The translations under genes and the position numbers were made by a program. The notes beneath the pieces are model-generated. The model was not told the origin of the DNA. It made no database searches and saw nothing but the letters and a program-made list of their open reading frames with translations. From Aphrophora alni (taxonomy: Eukaryota > Arthropoda > Insecta > Hemiptera > Aphrophoridae): a DNA stretch of 64,000 nucleotides. This document shows, one piece after another, positions 25,020-38,693 of the stretch. Each line of letters starts with the position of its first letter. Position 1 is the stretch's first letter. Where the stretch lies: positions 85,967,267-86,031,266 of the forward strand of contig OY740770.1 in assembly GCA_963513935.1 (NCBI GenBank). Reading direction: 5' to 3'.

Positions 25020-25185
25020 TTTTATTATTTATTTTAATTTTGATGTTTATACCCATCCCAAGCTAGGGATAAATTAATTAATTAAGTTGCGAGAGAAAAA
25101 TTTATATGACCAAGACTGGGAATCAAACCCAGTACCTTTGGCTTTACGCGCCAATGCTCTACCATTGTTTAGTTGAAAGAGTGGG
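25020..25185 (-). repeat. tRNA-like sequence, probable tRNA-derived SINE or tRNA pseudogene
   Basis: On the minus strand, 25175-25109 has a TGGTAGAGCATTGG A-box-like segment. An anticodon arm follows with a perfect 5-bp stem (TTGGC/GCCAA) around GCGTAAA. Next comes a perfect T arm (CTGGG TTTGATT CCCAG) holding the GGTTTGATTCC B box. The acceptor 5' strand and D stem do not pair, so it is not a functional tRNA. Downstream is about 60 bp of unrelated sequence and then an A-rich tail (to about 25020), which is the layout of a SINE. If read as a tRNA the loop would give GTA, but position 33 is not U. Confidence 0.6.
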
Positions 25186-25609
25186 AGGTGAAAGGGATCT
25201 ATAGTGTAAACAACTTCTCTTTCCCTTAGGGTTCGTTGCACGATTTTAGGGATTACTTTCGTTTACAGGAAACAATTATTGCTCCTAATTGGCCTGAAAA
25301 TTATGTTGAATCAGCCAGTGTAGTATGAGTATTTGCATAGGGTCATTATTGGATATGCTTTTATATATTAGTTTAAAATGACATTAAATAAAAGCCTCCG
25401 TTTTTTCGAAAATTAATTTTTATATTTTATGCACGTTCTCTTCTTAAACAGTATTTATTTTACAAAAATGTGCAAATTTTAAATCATATTTTTTCAAACT
25501 AAATATACGTTCGTTTCATAACTAATTAGATATTTAGTTCAAACGGCGGTATAAAGTATTGCTATATTTTATGGTTTTATTTATTTCAATGTACGCATTG
25601 CTCTAAGAG

Positions 25610-25915
25610 AATAACGTATTCATTTCTATTCAATTAGTATTAAATAACGTAGAACATTTGATTTTCTGTTCACAATGAAGAAGAATGTTTTTGCATGGCT
25701 TTGTTCCAGGTGTTATTCTGTCAGGTGCCAGGAAAAGTGGGTCGTTCTGAAATCTCATATCTTTATCGATATTTCCCGCCTCCATCTCTTTTTTTCCGTC
25801 ACACTCTATCACTATTCCCTTCTTGCAATGTCTCATTTAACGTAAAAACCTTTCTTGATTCTTCATCCTCTAAATCGGTCGTTTTATTATATCTTTATGT
25901 CTAATCGCATATATT
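25610..25915 (+). repeat. Paralogous block Z, copy 1
   Basis: It aligns with 34455-34745 through TTTGCATGGCTTTGTTCCAG, GTCGTTCTGAAATCTCATA, CTTTATCGATATTTCCCGCC, TCACACTCTATCACTAT and GCAATGTCTCATTTAA. The antisense frame starting MRHCKKGIVIECD is open in both copies (25630-25836 and 34444-34674) and keeps MEAGNIDK.MRFQND. See the findings for the exon possibility. Confidence 0.88.
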
Positions 25916-26509
25916 TTATCACATTAAATGTGTCGCACTAAATTTGTCACAAAACTAAATAAAATAACTCACATTATTTGATATTTAAAACTATATTTTA
26001 TTAAATTGAAAAATATAATTTTAATATTGCAATTAAATTATTGTTATGAGTTTAGAATTGAGAACGACGGACCTGTCGTTTGCTAGTCGCGTCGCCATGA
26101 TTGTGATATGATATGTTGTAAAAAGCGGATTCAATTTTTGTAAACGATACTATAACATTCAGCTTTAATATTATTTGAAAAGTATTTGAAAATAATAGAT
26201 TTTAGTTTAATAAGTCTAGTAGTTATTTATCAACTTTATTTTGTTTTCTCAATTTTCTAAAATAATATGTAAATTCATAGTGAAACATGTTTCTAGAGTA
26301 TAAAATTGTACCTGAAAGCAGTTTAATGTTAAATTTGAATATATTATCACAAAATTAGAGAATTATTATTTTTCTATGCAGTATGTTTCATTCATAAAGT
26401 GTATGTTTTACGACGGTTCACAAAATCAAATATGAAGACAATTTTCTTATTAAAACACCCCTTTTATCTAGATTGAGAGAGCAATAAACTTTATTTGTAA
26501 ACTTAAACA

Positions 26510-26870
26510 TATTATATCTGATTACAGTAATGTAATAGAGGGGGTTCCCTGTTGACTAATGACAAGGAAGGTAAAGACTGTACCATTAAATATTTTCCCT
26601 ACTAAATTGGAAGTGAAGAGGGTTGGAGAAGTTCAAGCAATTAATTGTTTTGGTTGTATTAATCCCTCTCTCCCTCTCTTCTTCTCCAAAGGGTTACATT
26701 TCTGCTCTAGCGGACACCGAGAAGGACTGCTTTTATCGCGTATGAATGTAAATTCACCCCCAGAAAACAAATATTTACAACAGTTAGAAATTTATATTCT
26801 GTGTCCCTTGCCTCTTCTACTATTCGTGTACTGTAGAAATACATTATTTCATTTTACGGTAAGGTAGTGC
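26510..26870 (+). repeat. Paralogous block Y, copy 1
   Basis: It aligns with 33205-33545 from ATCTGATTACAGTA to the ATTTCATTTTAC end. A plus-strand frame beginning ATGRCAAGGAAGGTA is open in both copies (26559-26867 and 33254-33523), sharing RVGEVQ, HREGL, MNVNS and ENKYLQQLEI. No domain recognised. Confidence 0.88.
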
Positions 26871-28565
26871 AATTCTGATTTTTTTTTCAGCAATTGAATA
26901 AAAGAAGCAAAAAATATCCAAATATAGAAAATCTCTATTTTGTTTAATATAAGGTGAATTATTATTGCACTAATTGTTTTATTATCGTTTATTGAAAAAC
27001 CTATGAACCGCTTTGGTAAAAATTGGTGACTATAATTAATAACTGTTAGTTAACTTATTATTCTAGTCATTCATTATATACAACCGACTGTAGGTAAAAT
27101 GTATACTTATATGCCTGGTCGTTTATTTTTAACTCATACTTGTTCTTGAATTTAGGAAGGCATTAGTGATTGGTGTGAAAATAAACTAATAGTGTATAAA
27201 AGAAAACTCATAATAAATTAAATAAATAATTCATATAATGTTATCAATAATAATACAAAAAATTAAAAAAACTGAAGATATTTATCTTCAAGAATAGTTC
27301 AAAAATATAGCTGCAATATTGTATAAAAGAACTGTAAAAGCGAGAATATGTTACTGTCAAATTTTGTTAACGTCTTGATAATTATATATTTAAGATATAA
27401 GCCTTAAAAAAAAATCGCCAGTGGTTCTCAAGTGACGAATTTTGGTGTTTTCAACTAAATTAAAGCTTTTATTCCACAGTTGTGATGTCACTCATTAGTT
27501 TTGAAATAATGTTTCATAGCAATTAGAAAATATCTCATGGCAGTTTACACAAATAGAGTTACTCAAGCATATAATGTAGTAATACACACTTATAACACTG
27601 ATTTAATGATTGAAATAATGAATAATTGACTTTATTTTGGGGTGAAGTTAGGACACTCTCTTCCACTTAACCTCTTCACATTAAACGCATAATTGAAAAT
27701 ACATAACAACTTTGTCACGCTTGCTTAGATATTTACTAAAGAAAAATAAAACAAAATTAGGCCTACTAGTTAAATTTATTAGTTACTCAGTTCAAGTAGT
27801 CTACTAGGCCCATAACCTATCTTTATTTGGTTGAAATGCAACTTTAACTGATTGAAGTTAGTTTTGTGTAGTACAATACAATATTTAACAAAACATTGTC
27901 GTTATTACAGATTAAATTTCATGAAATATTCTCTTGATTCAGTTTTTAAAATGTTAAATTGCAACTTCATTTTAGGATTTTGTTCTTTTATTAGCCTAAA
28001 CATTTGATTACTTAACTATCTAAAGTCAGACAGTTAGTGTTCAGTTATGATAAAGTTTAATCACTGCAGGTGGTGAAATTTATGTAAGTTTTGCATTTTT
28101 ATTTATATCTACGATATTTAGTTATTAAAATGTTACAAATATTATTCCGTTTCTGGACTACTATTGTTTTAAATCAGAAATAAAACAAAATAAGAAAATC
28201 CTCCGAGTAAAACAATATTAGTTTATATAACGTGAAAATTAATCATAACTAGTCAAACAGTAGCTGATTGCAGATATGAATAGAAATACATTGAGATACA
28301 TTTTCAGCATTATACAATTATTTTGTATCATTTAACTAAATATTGGTACATAATTTGGTTTTGAAAGAGTAGTTATAGAATAGACGATTCTGATCTAGTT
28401 GCGGGAATGATAAAAGAAAATGTCTGTGATACATTTGAAACTTCTTTATTCCTTGAAACTAATATTAGACAGAAGTGGTTCGCAAAGATATGTATGACAT
28501 AACTGGCGGAACCTCTATACCGACTGAATTAAATTCTAAATTTAGATTAATTTGTATTATGCCGT
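26871..28565. other. AT-rich intergenic sequence
   Basis: Nothing recognisable apart from short A/T runs. Confidence 0.45.
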
Positions 28566-28761
<196 letters not shown>

Positions 28762-28787
28762 AAAATCTGAAATCATTCAGTTTTAAA

Positions 28788-28930
<143 letters not shown>

Positions 28931-28985
28931 ATAGAGTTTTGAATTGAAAGGAAAATTATTTATTATATACGGTATCTATATTTGT

Positions 28986-29090
28986 TGCCCCCCCCTCAAT
29001 GGCGTAGAAAAGAGAAACGATAAGCATTTCCACAAAACTGTTATTTACAATACCTTGATAATATTGCTTAAGTAAACCCCACAGTGGTAA
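28986..29090 (+). repeat. Shared 3' flank of (AG)n, block E copy 1
   Basis: From AAGAGAAACGATAAGCATTT to TAAGTAAACCC it nearly matches 49041-49130, which also follows an (AG)n tract. The pair indicates a dispersed element or duplicated segment containing the microsatellite. Confidence 0.85.
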
Positions 29091-29807
29091 ATAAACGTAA
29101 TGATTATTATCCTCCTAAAATTTCATTCAGACGTTATAACTACAATAGATGATTTAAATTGTTCCAAAGTTATCACAATTAACCATATCGATAGAAATGC
29201 CATTATTTGTAATCTAGACCAATTTGTTATATGACAAGCAAAAATATTTTTTCGTATACGAGTAATTCTGTCACATTTATAAGATTTTAGGCTGTATAGG
29301 ATGTAGGCTAAGCAGTCAAAAATATTAACTGTTATTCAACTTTATAACTCATTTAACTCTGAATTATTAAGGAAAATTACTGTCCATCTTTCCTATATAA
29401 GCTTTATAATGGAAATATTCCTCTTGTCTGCTACGGTTTGTACTGACTCCTTACATAATTTAACATGTAAATATAACAGATACAATAGACGAATGCAGCA
29501 AACATAGATTGCATCGTATGGGGTTCCTAGTACTTAAAATGTTGGTGTAATTAAAGTTATTGATTTTTAATTAAAAAAAAATTTTATAAAATATTTTTTT
29601 TTACAATACTAGCCTATTGTACAAAGTATTGTATAAAGTAAATACTATATACAATACTATTGTATATAGTATTTTTAATACTATTCATAAATAGTATTAT
29701 AATACAATTTATCCTTCCTAATTGTCAATCTTTAGACTAGTTCTTAGATTTGAAACACAACTACAGTACATTTAAACTCAAATAGCGTGTACTAAGGTTC
29801 AGAATTA

Positions 29808-30110
29808 GTGAAATATTAACAATGTCTGGTTAACAACGGTCAAGCTCTCTTGAATATTTGAAGGACTGGTCGAGGAACGGGTGAGGGTTGAGATAATTTA
29901 AACAATTATTTGTTTTGGCCAAAAGCGTGAGTTTACCTGTCCTTATTACACTGGGGTTAACATACAACTTCACCTGTAAATGTAGAAGGTTGAATGTAAA
30001 TACTACTTAAATAAAACATCCTGTATTTGTTTATAGTTTAAAATATAGGTTTCTTACGACGGGGATTCATATTAAAAAATATTATTTTTATACTTTGTTG
30101 ACTTCTCAAG
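29808..30110 (+). repeat. Paralogous block A, copy 3
   Basis: Third copy of block A (see 6841 and 20464). It retains TTGAATATTTGAAGGACTGG and AACAATTATTTGTTTTGG. Confidence 0.85.
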
Positions 30111-30254
30111 CGTAAGTAATATTGATTGTGCTTTTTTTCAAACCAAAAATTAAATAAATATTGTTTATATATCTGTTTTACAGTGAAGCGATAGTATCAA
30201 ATCCCAACTAATGCTACATTATAATATAGAAACTCTAACGATGTAGATACTTCC

Positions 30255-30370
30255 TCGGTTGCAACTTTGCCAGAAGCCATCTTCTATTTTCCATTTATAC
30301 GATTCAAATAACTTCTGAGATTGATATTCCACATTCAACATTACCATTAATGTGAATGCGTTACCTCACG
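30255..30370 (+). repeat. Paralogous block B, copy 2
   Basis: Copy of 7738-7835 with a 32-bp identical run at 30261-30292. Confidence 0.8.
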
Positions 30371-31409
30371 TTTTCTTTTTTATATTCACAAGTTCATATC
30401 ATTATTTTTGTATTTTATTTCTGTATTTCTTGACAGTTTAGGAATTTTAAAACAAATATATAGAATAATTTTACATAGCCTATTTTTTGTTTGTATATAG
30501 TTTTCAGGGTTTTCGTAACTATCAATTATATCCTATTTTGTGAGTTTGTAAAACCTGATTTTTTCATGTTTAAATAGAAATAACAAATCATTTTATGAAA
30601 ACAAAAATTTATCAACTATGATAGGAAAGTATTGTGTTGGTGCGAAAATGTCAATTACATTTTTTCGTTTGTAGCCTATTTGGATATCAGATAGTTTTTG
30701 AATCCGTCTATGGTATTTTTGTTCTGGCATTATTTCAAAATGATATTTTCGATTGACTGAATATTAAGTGTTCTAAGGATTGGTTAGATTTGTGTACGAA
30801 AAGGAGTGATAGTCATTATCCCACAATTCGTTATAATAAAAAAATTGAACATTTATGGATGATTGAGATTTTAATAATATTAGTTAAAGAGTGGTGTTTA
30901 AAGTAACGTTAACTTAAATTGATAGATATTTATTGTCTGTTTTTATTTTATTTTTATTTAACGTGTAAAATCTATTTCTTTTCAAGCACTGAAACTAGAT
31001 TTCAAGCATCCCCCCCCCCTTTTTAACATAGAAAATTCCCAATCCACTTGCGGTAACGCTTATTTGTTATATTTATGACTAAGAACTCAATTTACATTAA
31101 TTTCACTCTACAAAGTTATTAATTCCTTTCATATTAACAATTTTTATTGGATATGTAAAGTTATGGCTCACAGTTGTAATATTGTGATTATTCCAACTCT
31201 CTTTGGATGGCCAATGGAACTAATAATCAATGAGTTTATTCTCTTAACAATTCGAAATATTCAATAATAATTTTATTTTTAAAGAAACATCATATATTAT
31301 ATTCGAACTAATACAAAATTTCGAGTTGTTACGTCAATTAGTATGATCAATACAGAAATATACACAATTTAAAGCACATAAGTAACGACACAAAGATGTT
31401 ACATATGCT
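30371..31409. other. AT-rich spacer between blocks B and X
   Basis: No feature recognised; a poly-C run lies near 31011. Confidence 0.45.
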
Positions 31410-32140
31410 ATGAAGTTAAATATTGTGTAAGTAGTGTGCGTAATGTATTGTACAATATTACATTCTTCATTCAGTTAAAAAAGGAACTAAATGTAAGGCA
31501 TTTATAAATAATATAATTTCCCCGAAGACGTCCTACATTTAAAATTCGAAGCAAATTTCATCCTTTGCGCTGACACTGTAACATCCTTCCATTTTAACTC
31601 TCTTGAGACTGAGCTAACCTTCCTGGTCATAGCTTGTTTGAAACATTAATTAGGGAAGGCAGTCAGGGTTTGTGATATTCGCATTATTAATGCAAGTCCA
31701 AGGACAGAATTCCACTAAGGAGTGAAAGCTGTTGTCTCATATTGCACAGGGAGACACGTCTTGTAACAAGTCGCATTAGTTACAGACAGTTTAATGATGG
31801 AGCACAGCCAGGATTTCTGTTGTACCCATTAATAATGCACAATCATGGATGGTGTAGGTTAGAGCTGTTGTCTAATATCGCCCAGGAATTCTGTCGTACC
31901 TAGTCGTATCTTCCGCAAACACATTAACCTCTTGTCTCTGTTCTAGCAAAGGATGACATTCAAGATTTGTATTATTCTTCATTAATTTTTCAGTATCAAG
32001 AAAGTCTCTCTACATAATTGGTAGTACATAATCGAGGATCATCTTTTAACTAGTATAATCATCAGGACATACATTAATTAAATAACTCAGTCAAGTTATG
32101 TATTGTTACATAAAAATGCGGAACAGGGATGGCATTTATC
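31410..32140 (+). repeat. Paralogous block X, copy 2
   Basis: Copy of 23160-23895. The module GCTGTTGTCTMATATYGC occurs twice, near 31729 and 31863, about 134 bp apart, bracketing the near-identical core at 31782-31874. Confidence 0.88.
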
Positions 32141-33130
32141 TAGTTATTAAACTGAAACAAGTGTTGTAAGTAATGTCATGTGCTGCAGATGCTACAATAC
32201 TCTCAAAATTACGTGTGCATTTTTTTTTTTTAGTTATAGTTACTAAATTTCGTTAGAAGTTCCATTATAAAGTGAGAACGATTGATTTGGTTGGCCGAAG
32301 AGATTTAAAATCCTGTTATATTAATATTATTCGTTATTAATTTTTGTTTCTTACTTTGATGGGGGTAAAGAGAATTTTCATAAAATTGGAATATTGGAAG
32401 GTGATTTTTAGTGTATCATATTTATAAAGAAATTATTTGGTTATTTAATTGGTAGTAGTAGTTTTTCATTTGGCTACATAACATTGTTAATACTACCATA
32501 TATTATGCAACGAAATAAACATATACGTAAGAACAGACTTTAAATAGAGGCTGTTCTATTCGGAACGTTTACTAATTGTGATTAATTTAATTAAAATATA
32601 TTTTGCTTAGCTCAACTCTAGTTTTGTAGTTTATAGGGGACTATAATATACTGATGAATGTACTGTCGATAATAATGCCTACATAATAGGCTGATTAATA
32701 TATAAAGTAATAAAAATCAATCTATTCAAAAGTTTTATATCTCCTTATTGACTTTGAAAGGAATGTATCCTTTCATTACTGTTTGTGCGCAAAATATTTA
32801 AAGAATGAGAATGTAACCGAGATGGTTGTCTGAACAAATTTAAGAAGGCAAATTATTAATTTTAATGATTTTAGAAACTGTTTCGTTTTTAGCGATTGTT
32901 GAAGATTTTATTTATTTATTATTTTTTTATTTAGATTTTTTAATTATTTTTTTTACAAAGAAAGTAAAGCATTGAACATTTTAATTATTAAATAAAAATT
33001 TGGCAATTGTAATTAGATATTGTATTTGACGCCCAATTATAATATCATTAAAAACCTTTACTATTTTACTCTCAGTAGTTTGGAGCAAATTTACATTATA
33101 GTTTTGTTATTAAAGACATTCTCACTTAAC

Positions 33131-33132
<2 letters not shown>
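32141..33132. other. AT-rich intergenic sequence
   Basis: Nothing recognisable. Confidence 0.45.

Positions 33133-33171
<39 letters not shown>
33133..33171. repeat. (TA)n microsatellite
   Basis: About 39 bp of TA directly before block Y copy 2. Confidence 0.95.
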
Positions 33172-33174
<3 letters not shown>

Positions 33175-33204
33175 AGTCTATCTTTTGTAAAGGTTCACTA
33201 AGCA

Positions 33205-33545
33205 ATAATACATCTGATTACAGTATTGTAATGGAGAGGTTCCTTATTGACTAATGGCAAGGAAGGTAGAGACTGAACCATTAAATATTTTGGCTGCTAA
33301 AGTGGAAGTGGAGAGGGTTGGAGAGGTTCAAACAATTAATTGTTTTGCTTGTATTAACCCCCTCCTCTACTTCTCTGAAGGTTTACATTTCTGCCTTAGT
33401 GTGCACCGAGAAGGACTGCCTTTATCGAGTATGAATGTAAATTCAACCCCAGAAAACAAATATTTACAACAGTTAGAAATTGATACTCCGTGTATTTTGC
33501 TTTTTCTACCATTCACGTATTGAAGGAATAAATCATTTCATTTTA
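33205..33545 (+). repeat. Paralogous block Y, copy 2
   Basis: Copy of 26510-26870. The shared plus-strand frame starts at 33254 and ends in TGA at 33523. Confidence 0.88.
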
Positions 33546-34282
33546 CTGTATGACATTTTAAAACATTGATAATTTTATTTTAGATTTGTCATACCTCAGT
33601 AGTGATGCTATAGATAAATGAAATATTGTCTAAAATAACATTCGAAGTTAAATGTTATTTATTTAAGAAAATGAGAAGGCAACAACCCTTAATTTATGGA
33701 TTGACAACTAAAATAGGGGTATTTGAATAAAATATTTTCCTCTTCAAATTCGTTATTCAGAATTAATGTTTTTTTTTATTTATTTTTCATTACATTTTAC
33801 TATAGATAGTTTTATAACAAACTGAATCGATCTCTTTAAATGTACTGAAATAACATGCTACATGAAATTACATGGGTTCAGAAGGTATTGATGTTACTGT
33901 TGTATTTTCTAAAAGGCGTGATAAAACGTGAAAGTTACAGTCAAATTTAGGTATTGGTAATTGTTTGCTCATAAATACAACTGATTTTGTTTTAAATAAT
34001 TCACCAGCGGATTCATACATTACAGATTTTGATTAAAGTGTTTTATCAAAACTAAAGAATTTGTTTTTGGTGTTAAAAACAAAGACTTAGTTTCGAAGTA
34101 TAGGTGTTCGATGAAGAGAAGACATCCGGTTGTTTATGTCAGTATAATTTTGTCTGAAAATTGTCTCACTGAAACGGCTAAGCAACATTCGTTTCATTTG
34201 ATTTCAAAATTTATAATATATAATTACTTTGCCGAATCTTAAACAACATTTCACATAAATGTAAAAGTTTTGTTAAAATTAT

Positions 34283-34283
<1 letters not shown>

Positions 34284-34324
<41 letters not shown>
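34284..34324. repeat. Poly-T tract, 41 bases
   Basis: Uninterrupted T run. It could be the reverse of a retroposon poly-A tail, but no element body was recognised beside it. Confidence 0.95.
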
Positions 34325-34327
<3 letters not shown>

Positions 34328-34454
34328 TAAATAAACTGTCGTTCCGTGTTATTTAATCCAAATAGGCGGCACCAAGTATTTAGAACTTTTCTTTAATTCA
34401 GCAATTGCATTTTTTAAAAATTATTTGCTCTAATGAAACAAAATTATATAAAAG

Positions 34455-34745
34455 AAAAACGTATTATTTTGTATTTAATCAGTATTAAATTACGTGGAAA
34501 ATTAGATTTTCTACTCACAATGACGAAGAGTTTTGCATGGCTTTGTTCCAGGTATCTGCCAGGTGCCAGGAAAAGTTGGTCGTTCTGAAATCTCATAACT
34601 TTATCGATATTTCCCGCCTCCATCTTTCTTTCTCTGTCACACTCTATCACTATCCCCTTTTTGCAATGTCTCATTTAACACAAAAAGCCTTTTTGCTTTT
34701 TCTCTCTTTAAATCTGTCTTAGTATTACATCTTTATGTCTTATGT
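34455..34745 (+). repeat. Paralogous block Z, copy 2
   Basis: Copy of 25610-25915. Here Z follows Y, whereas in the other tract it precedes Y. Confidence 0.88.
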
Positions 34746-37700
34746 AGTATATTTTATTAGCGCTAACATTAAAGTTTTCTGAAAATCAAATAAATGTAAC
34801 ATAGTTTTATGAAGGTTTAAAACAGTATTACACTACATAGCACTAATACTGTTAATACTTATTTGTTAACGAAGAAAATGACTAGTAGTCAGAGTTTAGA
34901 ACATCACCATGATTGTGAAATATATGTTGAGTAAGTGGAGTTTAAATTTGTTAAATGATACTGTAACATTACAATTTTTACATTAATTCATCAGTTTTTA
35001 GTAAAATAATATATTTTTGTTTAGTATACCTCGTGACTTAATTTGCCTATTTACTTTTAATTACTCAGTTTTCTGAAGTGAAATTTTAATTAATACTCGT
35101 AATAAAATGTGTTTATACTTTAAGAAATTGTAATTCAAGAGCAGTTTAATGTTAAACTTGAATACAAAACACCAAAACCATTTTATGTTAAACATAATAC
35201 ATTAAAAATGGTTAAATATTTTGGAAATATTTAATTTTGTTTACAAAGTGATTTAGTTTATTTACACTTTTAATATTACTTACGAAATCACAAGATCTGT
35301 AAAAGTACTTTGTATCTTAAAAGTCTGGATACGTCTAAATTTTACAGGAGAGTAGAATTCAACGGCTATTCATTAAGATGAATAAAAACTATTTTAGGAA
35401 GTGGTATTAATTTTTGTCCGCCTTCTTTAATTTATCCTTCTTTTCTTATATTTTGTTAGTCGAAAGGTGGTTGTGCGAAACCTTATTTTCAACTGCAATT
35501 TAGCGAAAAAATTCATTGGCGAAAGCCTATTTTGAATAGTTTCTTTCGTTAAGGAGCTACAACCTGTTACAGTTTAAAAATTGAACAAAACAAGTAGTAT
35601 TTTATTATCAATTTAATTGTTGCTATTAATTTTGTTTATGAATTTACAGTGTCATCAATTGCTAAACTACATAAGAACTACTGTTTGTATCCATACCCAC
35701 AACAGAAATGAACTTTTTTTATTATTATTTTTTTTATTTTCAGCTTATCTAGTAAGCTGTTTTCAAATTGAATATATGCTATTATTTTGTAAATAAATAG
35801 TATATATACTACAAAATGTACCTATATTGTATATTATATTGTACCTGACACTTGGAATTACAAAAAAATGTCAAATGTCTTTAATATTCACAAAACTAAC
35901 ATTAAAGTTTTTATAATGATGCTTAAGGCATCATTATAAGTTATTCTTATAACTCCTAAAGTCATACAAATATTTCATCATTCTCCTCATATATTCTAAT
36001 TCGGAGGTTACCAGTAAAATACGAAAAATGTCAAATATCAGAGCCCGAAAAAAAAATGTATAATATAAATTTTGGTAGGAATAAGTAGCAAAAGTACAAA
36101 AACTAATGTTGACCCCACAAGTGACACGATATCGTACACAACTTATATATATATTTTATCTTTATTTATATTTTCAATATTGTAACCAAATAAAATGAGT
36201 ATAAAACAGTTTATTTTTAAATTAATTATACAACATAGATTATAGTTTATAAAAACAATAAAGCATTTAATTGCAATGGTCCATAGTTGTATTTTTATAA
36301 TATTCTTCATTCTTAATTTACACTCAAAACTGATATTACATTCTGTTATAGACGTTAGGCATAACAAATGTTATTTAATATGGACCATTTATTTTATTTA
36401 GCTCATCTTTAGTCCTACTCTGCATCAATATCTGTACTTTTCTTATACTGTACAGAACGTTTAATTTAGAATTCCTTTTATTTGTGGATTGGGGTATGTA
36501 TATAACTTCCAGTCACTTACAACCTAACTAAAGACGCATTGAGTTAGAACTACTATGTTGCCAAAATATCTGTAAATTAATTGATAGATAAAAACGTATA
36601 ATGTATTTTACCTACCTTGTTAATTAAAAAGACGTTCACAAGGTACCGTAGTCAAATTAAAACAAAACAAAAATAGAAAATTGGTATTTCACATCATAAA
36701 CAATAACACATACATCACTACAAACAGTGCTGTGAACGATATTTTAAAAATACACACGATATATCGAGGACAATTTTAACAATTCGCGTCTTTAGGTATA
36801 TAAAGCTAAGTCCTAAGAGAGTAGAGGACGTCTAAGCCTTTCAAAGCGCCTAACACTGGTCAACTGAGGGCTTGGTTGAAGGTCATTCCTAGGAACAACT
36901 TCATGTTTTCACTTTCCTAATATGCTTGTCAAAAAGTTTACTACATTTCGAATTCAGGGTAAATACTAATGGTTGAACTAGGCTGATAAATACAGTTTTT
37001 TCTTACTGACATAATCGCTGTCTCTTTAAATAACCCTTTTCTCCAATTATTCTCTTTAAGTAAAATCGACCCCGTGTCCCAACAAATAGAATGTTCAGCA
37101 TCTTCCAGCGATTAACCTCACCAGCAGAAATACATTACTTATCCTCTGAAACCCGTTTTTAAAGGACGAGATGTATGTGCCACATAAGATACGGCACACT
37201 CACATTAAAATTGTAAACTATATCATTTTATTGGTCTCACTTTGTTAATTGATATTGACCACTTTCATAATTGAACTGCCACGTAATATTTACTATACAT
37301 TTCCACAACGGAACTGGGAAAATATACCTTTAACAGATCGTTAGATTAACTTTCTTTTATTTTTCGATTGCTTAAAATTGCTGTGTGTTTTATTGCTTTA
37401 GGCCTTAATTGGTTATACATTAATAGCATATTTCTTTTCTTACCAATAAATACAAAACCAATTAAATATAATAATTTTTGTTAATTACATTGCAACCTTG
37501 ATGTAATTCTAAGCGTTGTGGTAACTAAACTAGATTATTAAAGTTGTATGTCCTACACGGTTGCAAGTTCTATCTACTGCTTTAAATATTTCTTACTTTA
37601 CAAACTTATTTTTCATTGTAATTATTTTATTTTAATGTTTATGCATAGTAAACATATTTTATGTCTATACAGTACAGATAGTACGTAATAAAATCTGAAT

Positions 37701-38243
37701 CAAGATCATATTCCTTTAACGAATTTTAACAAAACACTTCCAACAACTCTATGTAGAAATATAATTTGCTATTCTTCTACTAAACTATTTATTATAGAAT
37801 TTCTCAGCCCAAATATGTCTCCAATTTTAATCAATTTTGGTATGTGGACATATGTCGGGAAGTTTTTAATATTTGTAATAACTCAAAATTTGGAGGTAGC
37901 TCCAATAACAAAAAAAATCGAAATCATATTATAGCAACGTATTAGTCACCATCTCTACACATAAGCTGGTTCGTGAGTTGTCGTAAAAAAATTATTGGGT
38001 ATTTAGGGAAATGTGAAGATTAATGACTCAAACACAAAATAGAAATATGCAAATAAATAAAGTCAGGAATATTATACTAAAAATGAATCAGTTTAGACTT
38101 CGAGGGAGAATTATTATGACAATGCCCAAAGCCCTCTTGGTTTTTTCCATGTCCGCATAATGGCCGAAAAAAATATAGTAAGTAGGCCTACTATGACTGG
38201 TCGTCATGGTTTAACATTTTGGTCCTTCTTTCATATATCCATG
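34746..38243. other. AT-rich intergenic sequence
   Basis: No gene recognised. The stretch 36780-37200 is less AT-biased, with a TATAAAGC motif at about 36799, but has no open frame or family motif. An inverted copy of GATGCTTAAGGCATCAT makes a short palindrome near 35920. Confidence 0.4.
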
Positions 38244-38644
38244 CCAAAAGTCTGAAAGTGCTTTCCAGTAAAGTTTTCTAGTAAACTTATATTACTTCTA
38301 ACTAATTCAGGTCAAAGCTAGTTTGGAAGTGCTTCAAGACCCTAAAACAGGCCGTAACAACGTTACTCTTTGTTGGCTGCCAGAACATGCTGAATTAGCG
38401 GACGTGAGAATGTTGAAATGCTCGCAATTAAGGCACTGGTAGCGACTTCTATGGACCAGAGCCGTTTTGTGGAATCTCCAAGTAATGTCCTGTGTTCGCC
38501 ATCAACACTTAGGTTGAGAAAGAGCATGGGAGAAGGTGGAGGAACATTTTCCTCTATAAAAATTTTATTGGACCTTATCAAGTTAAGTCGGTGCAGTATA
38601 AGGAAAGTAGTAGGTTGGACCTCAAAGCACAACTAATTTAGAAA

Positions 38645-38693
<49 letters not shown>

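Noticed and set aside
25109..25180. Functional tRNA gene on the minus strand
   Set aside because: The acceptor stem and D stem do not pair and U33 is missing.
34284..34324. Poly-T as the reversed tail of a processed pseudogene
   Set aside because: No gene-like sequence or target duplication was recognised on either side.
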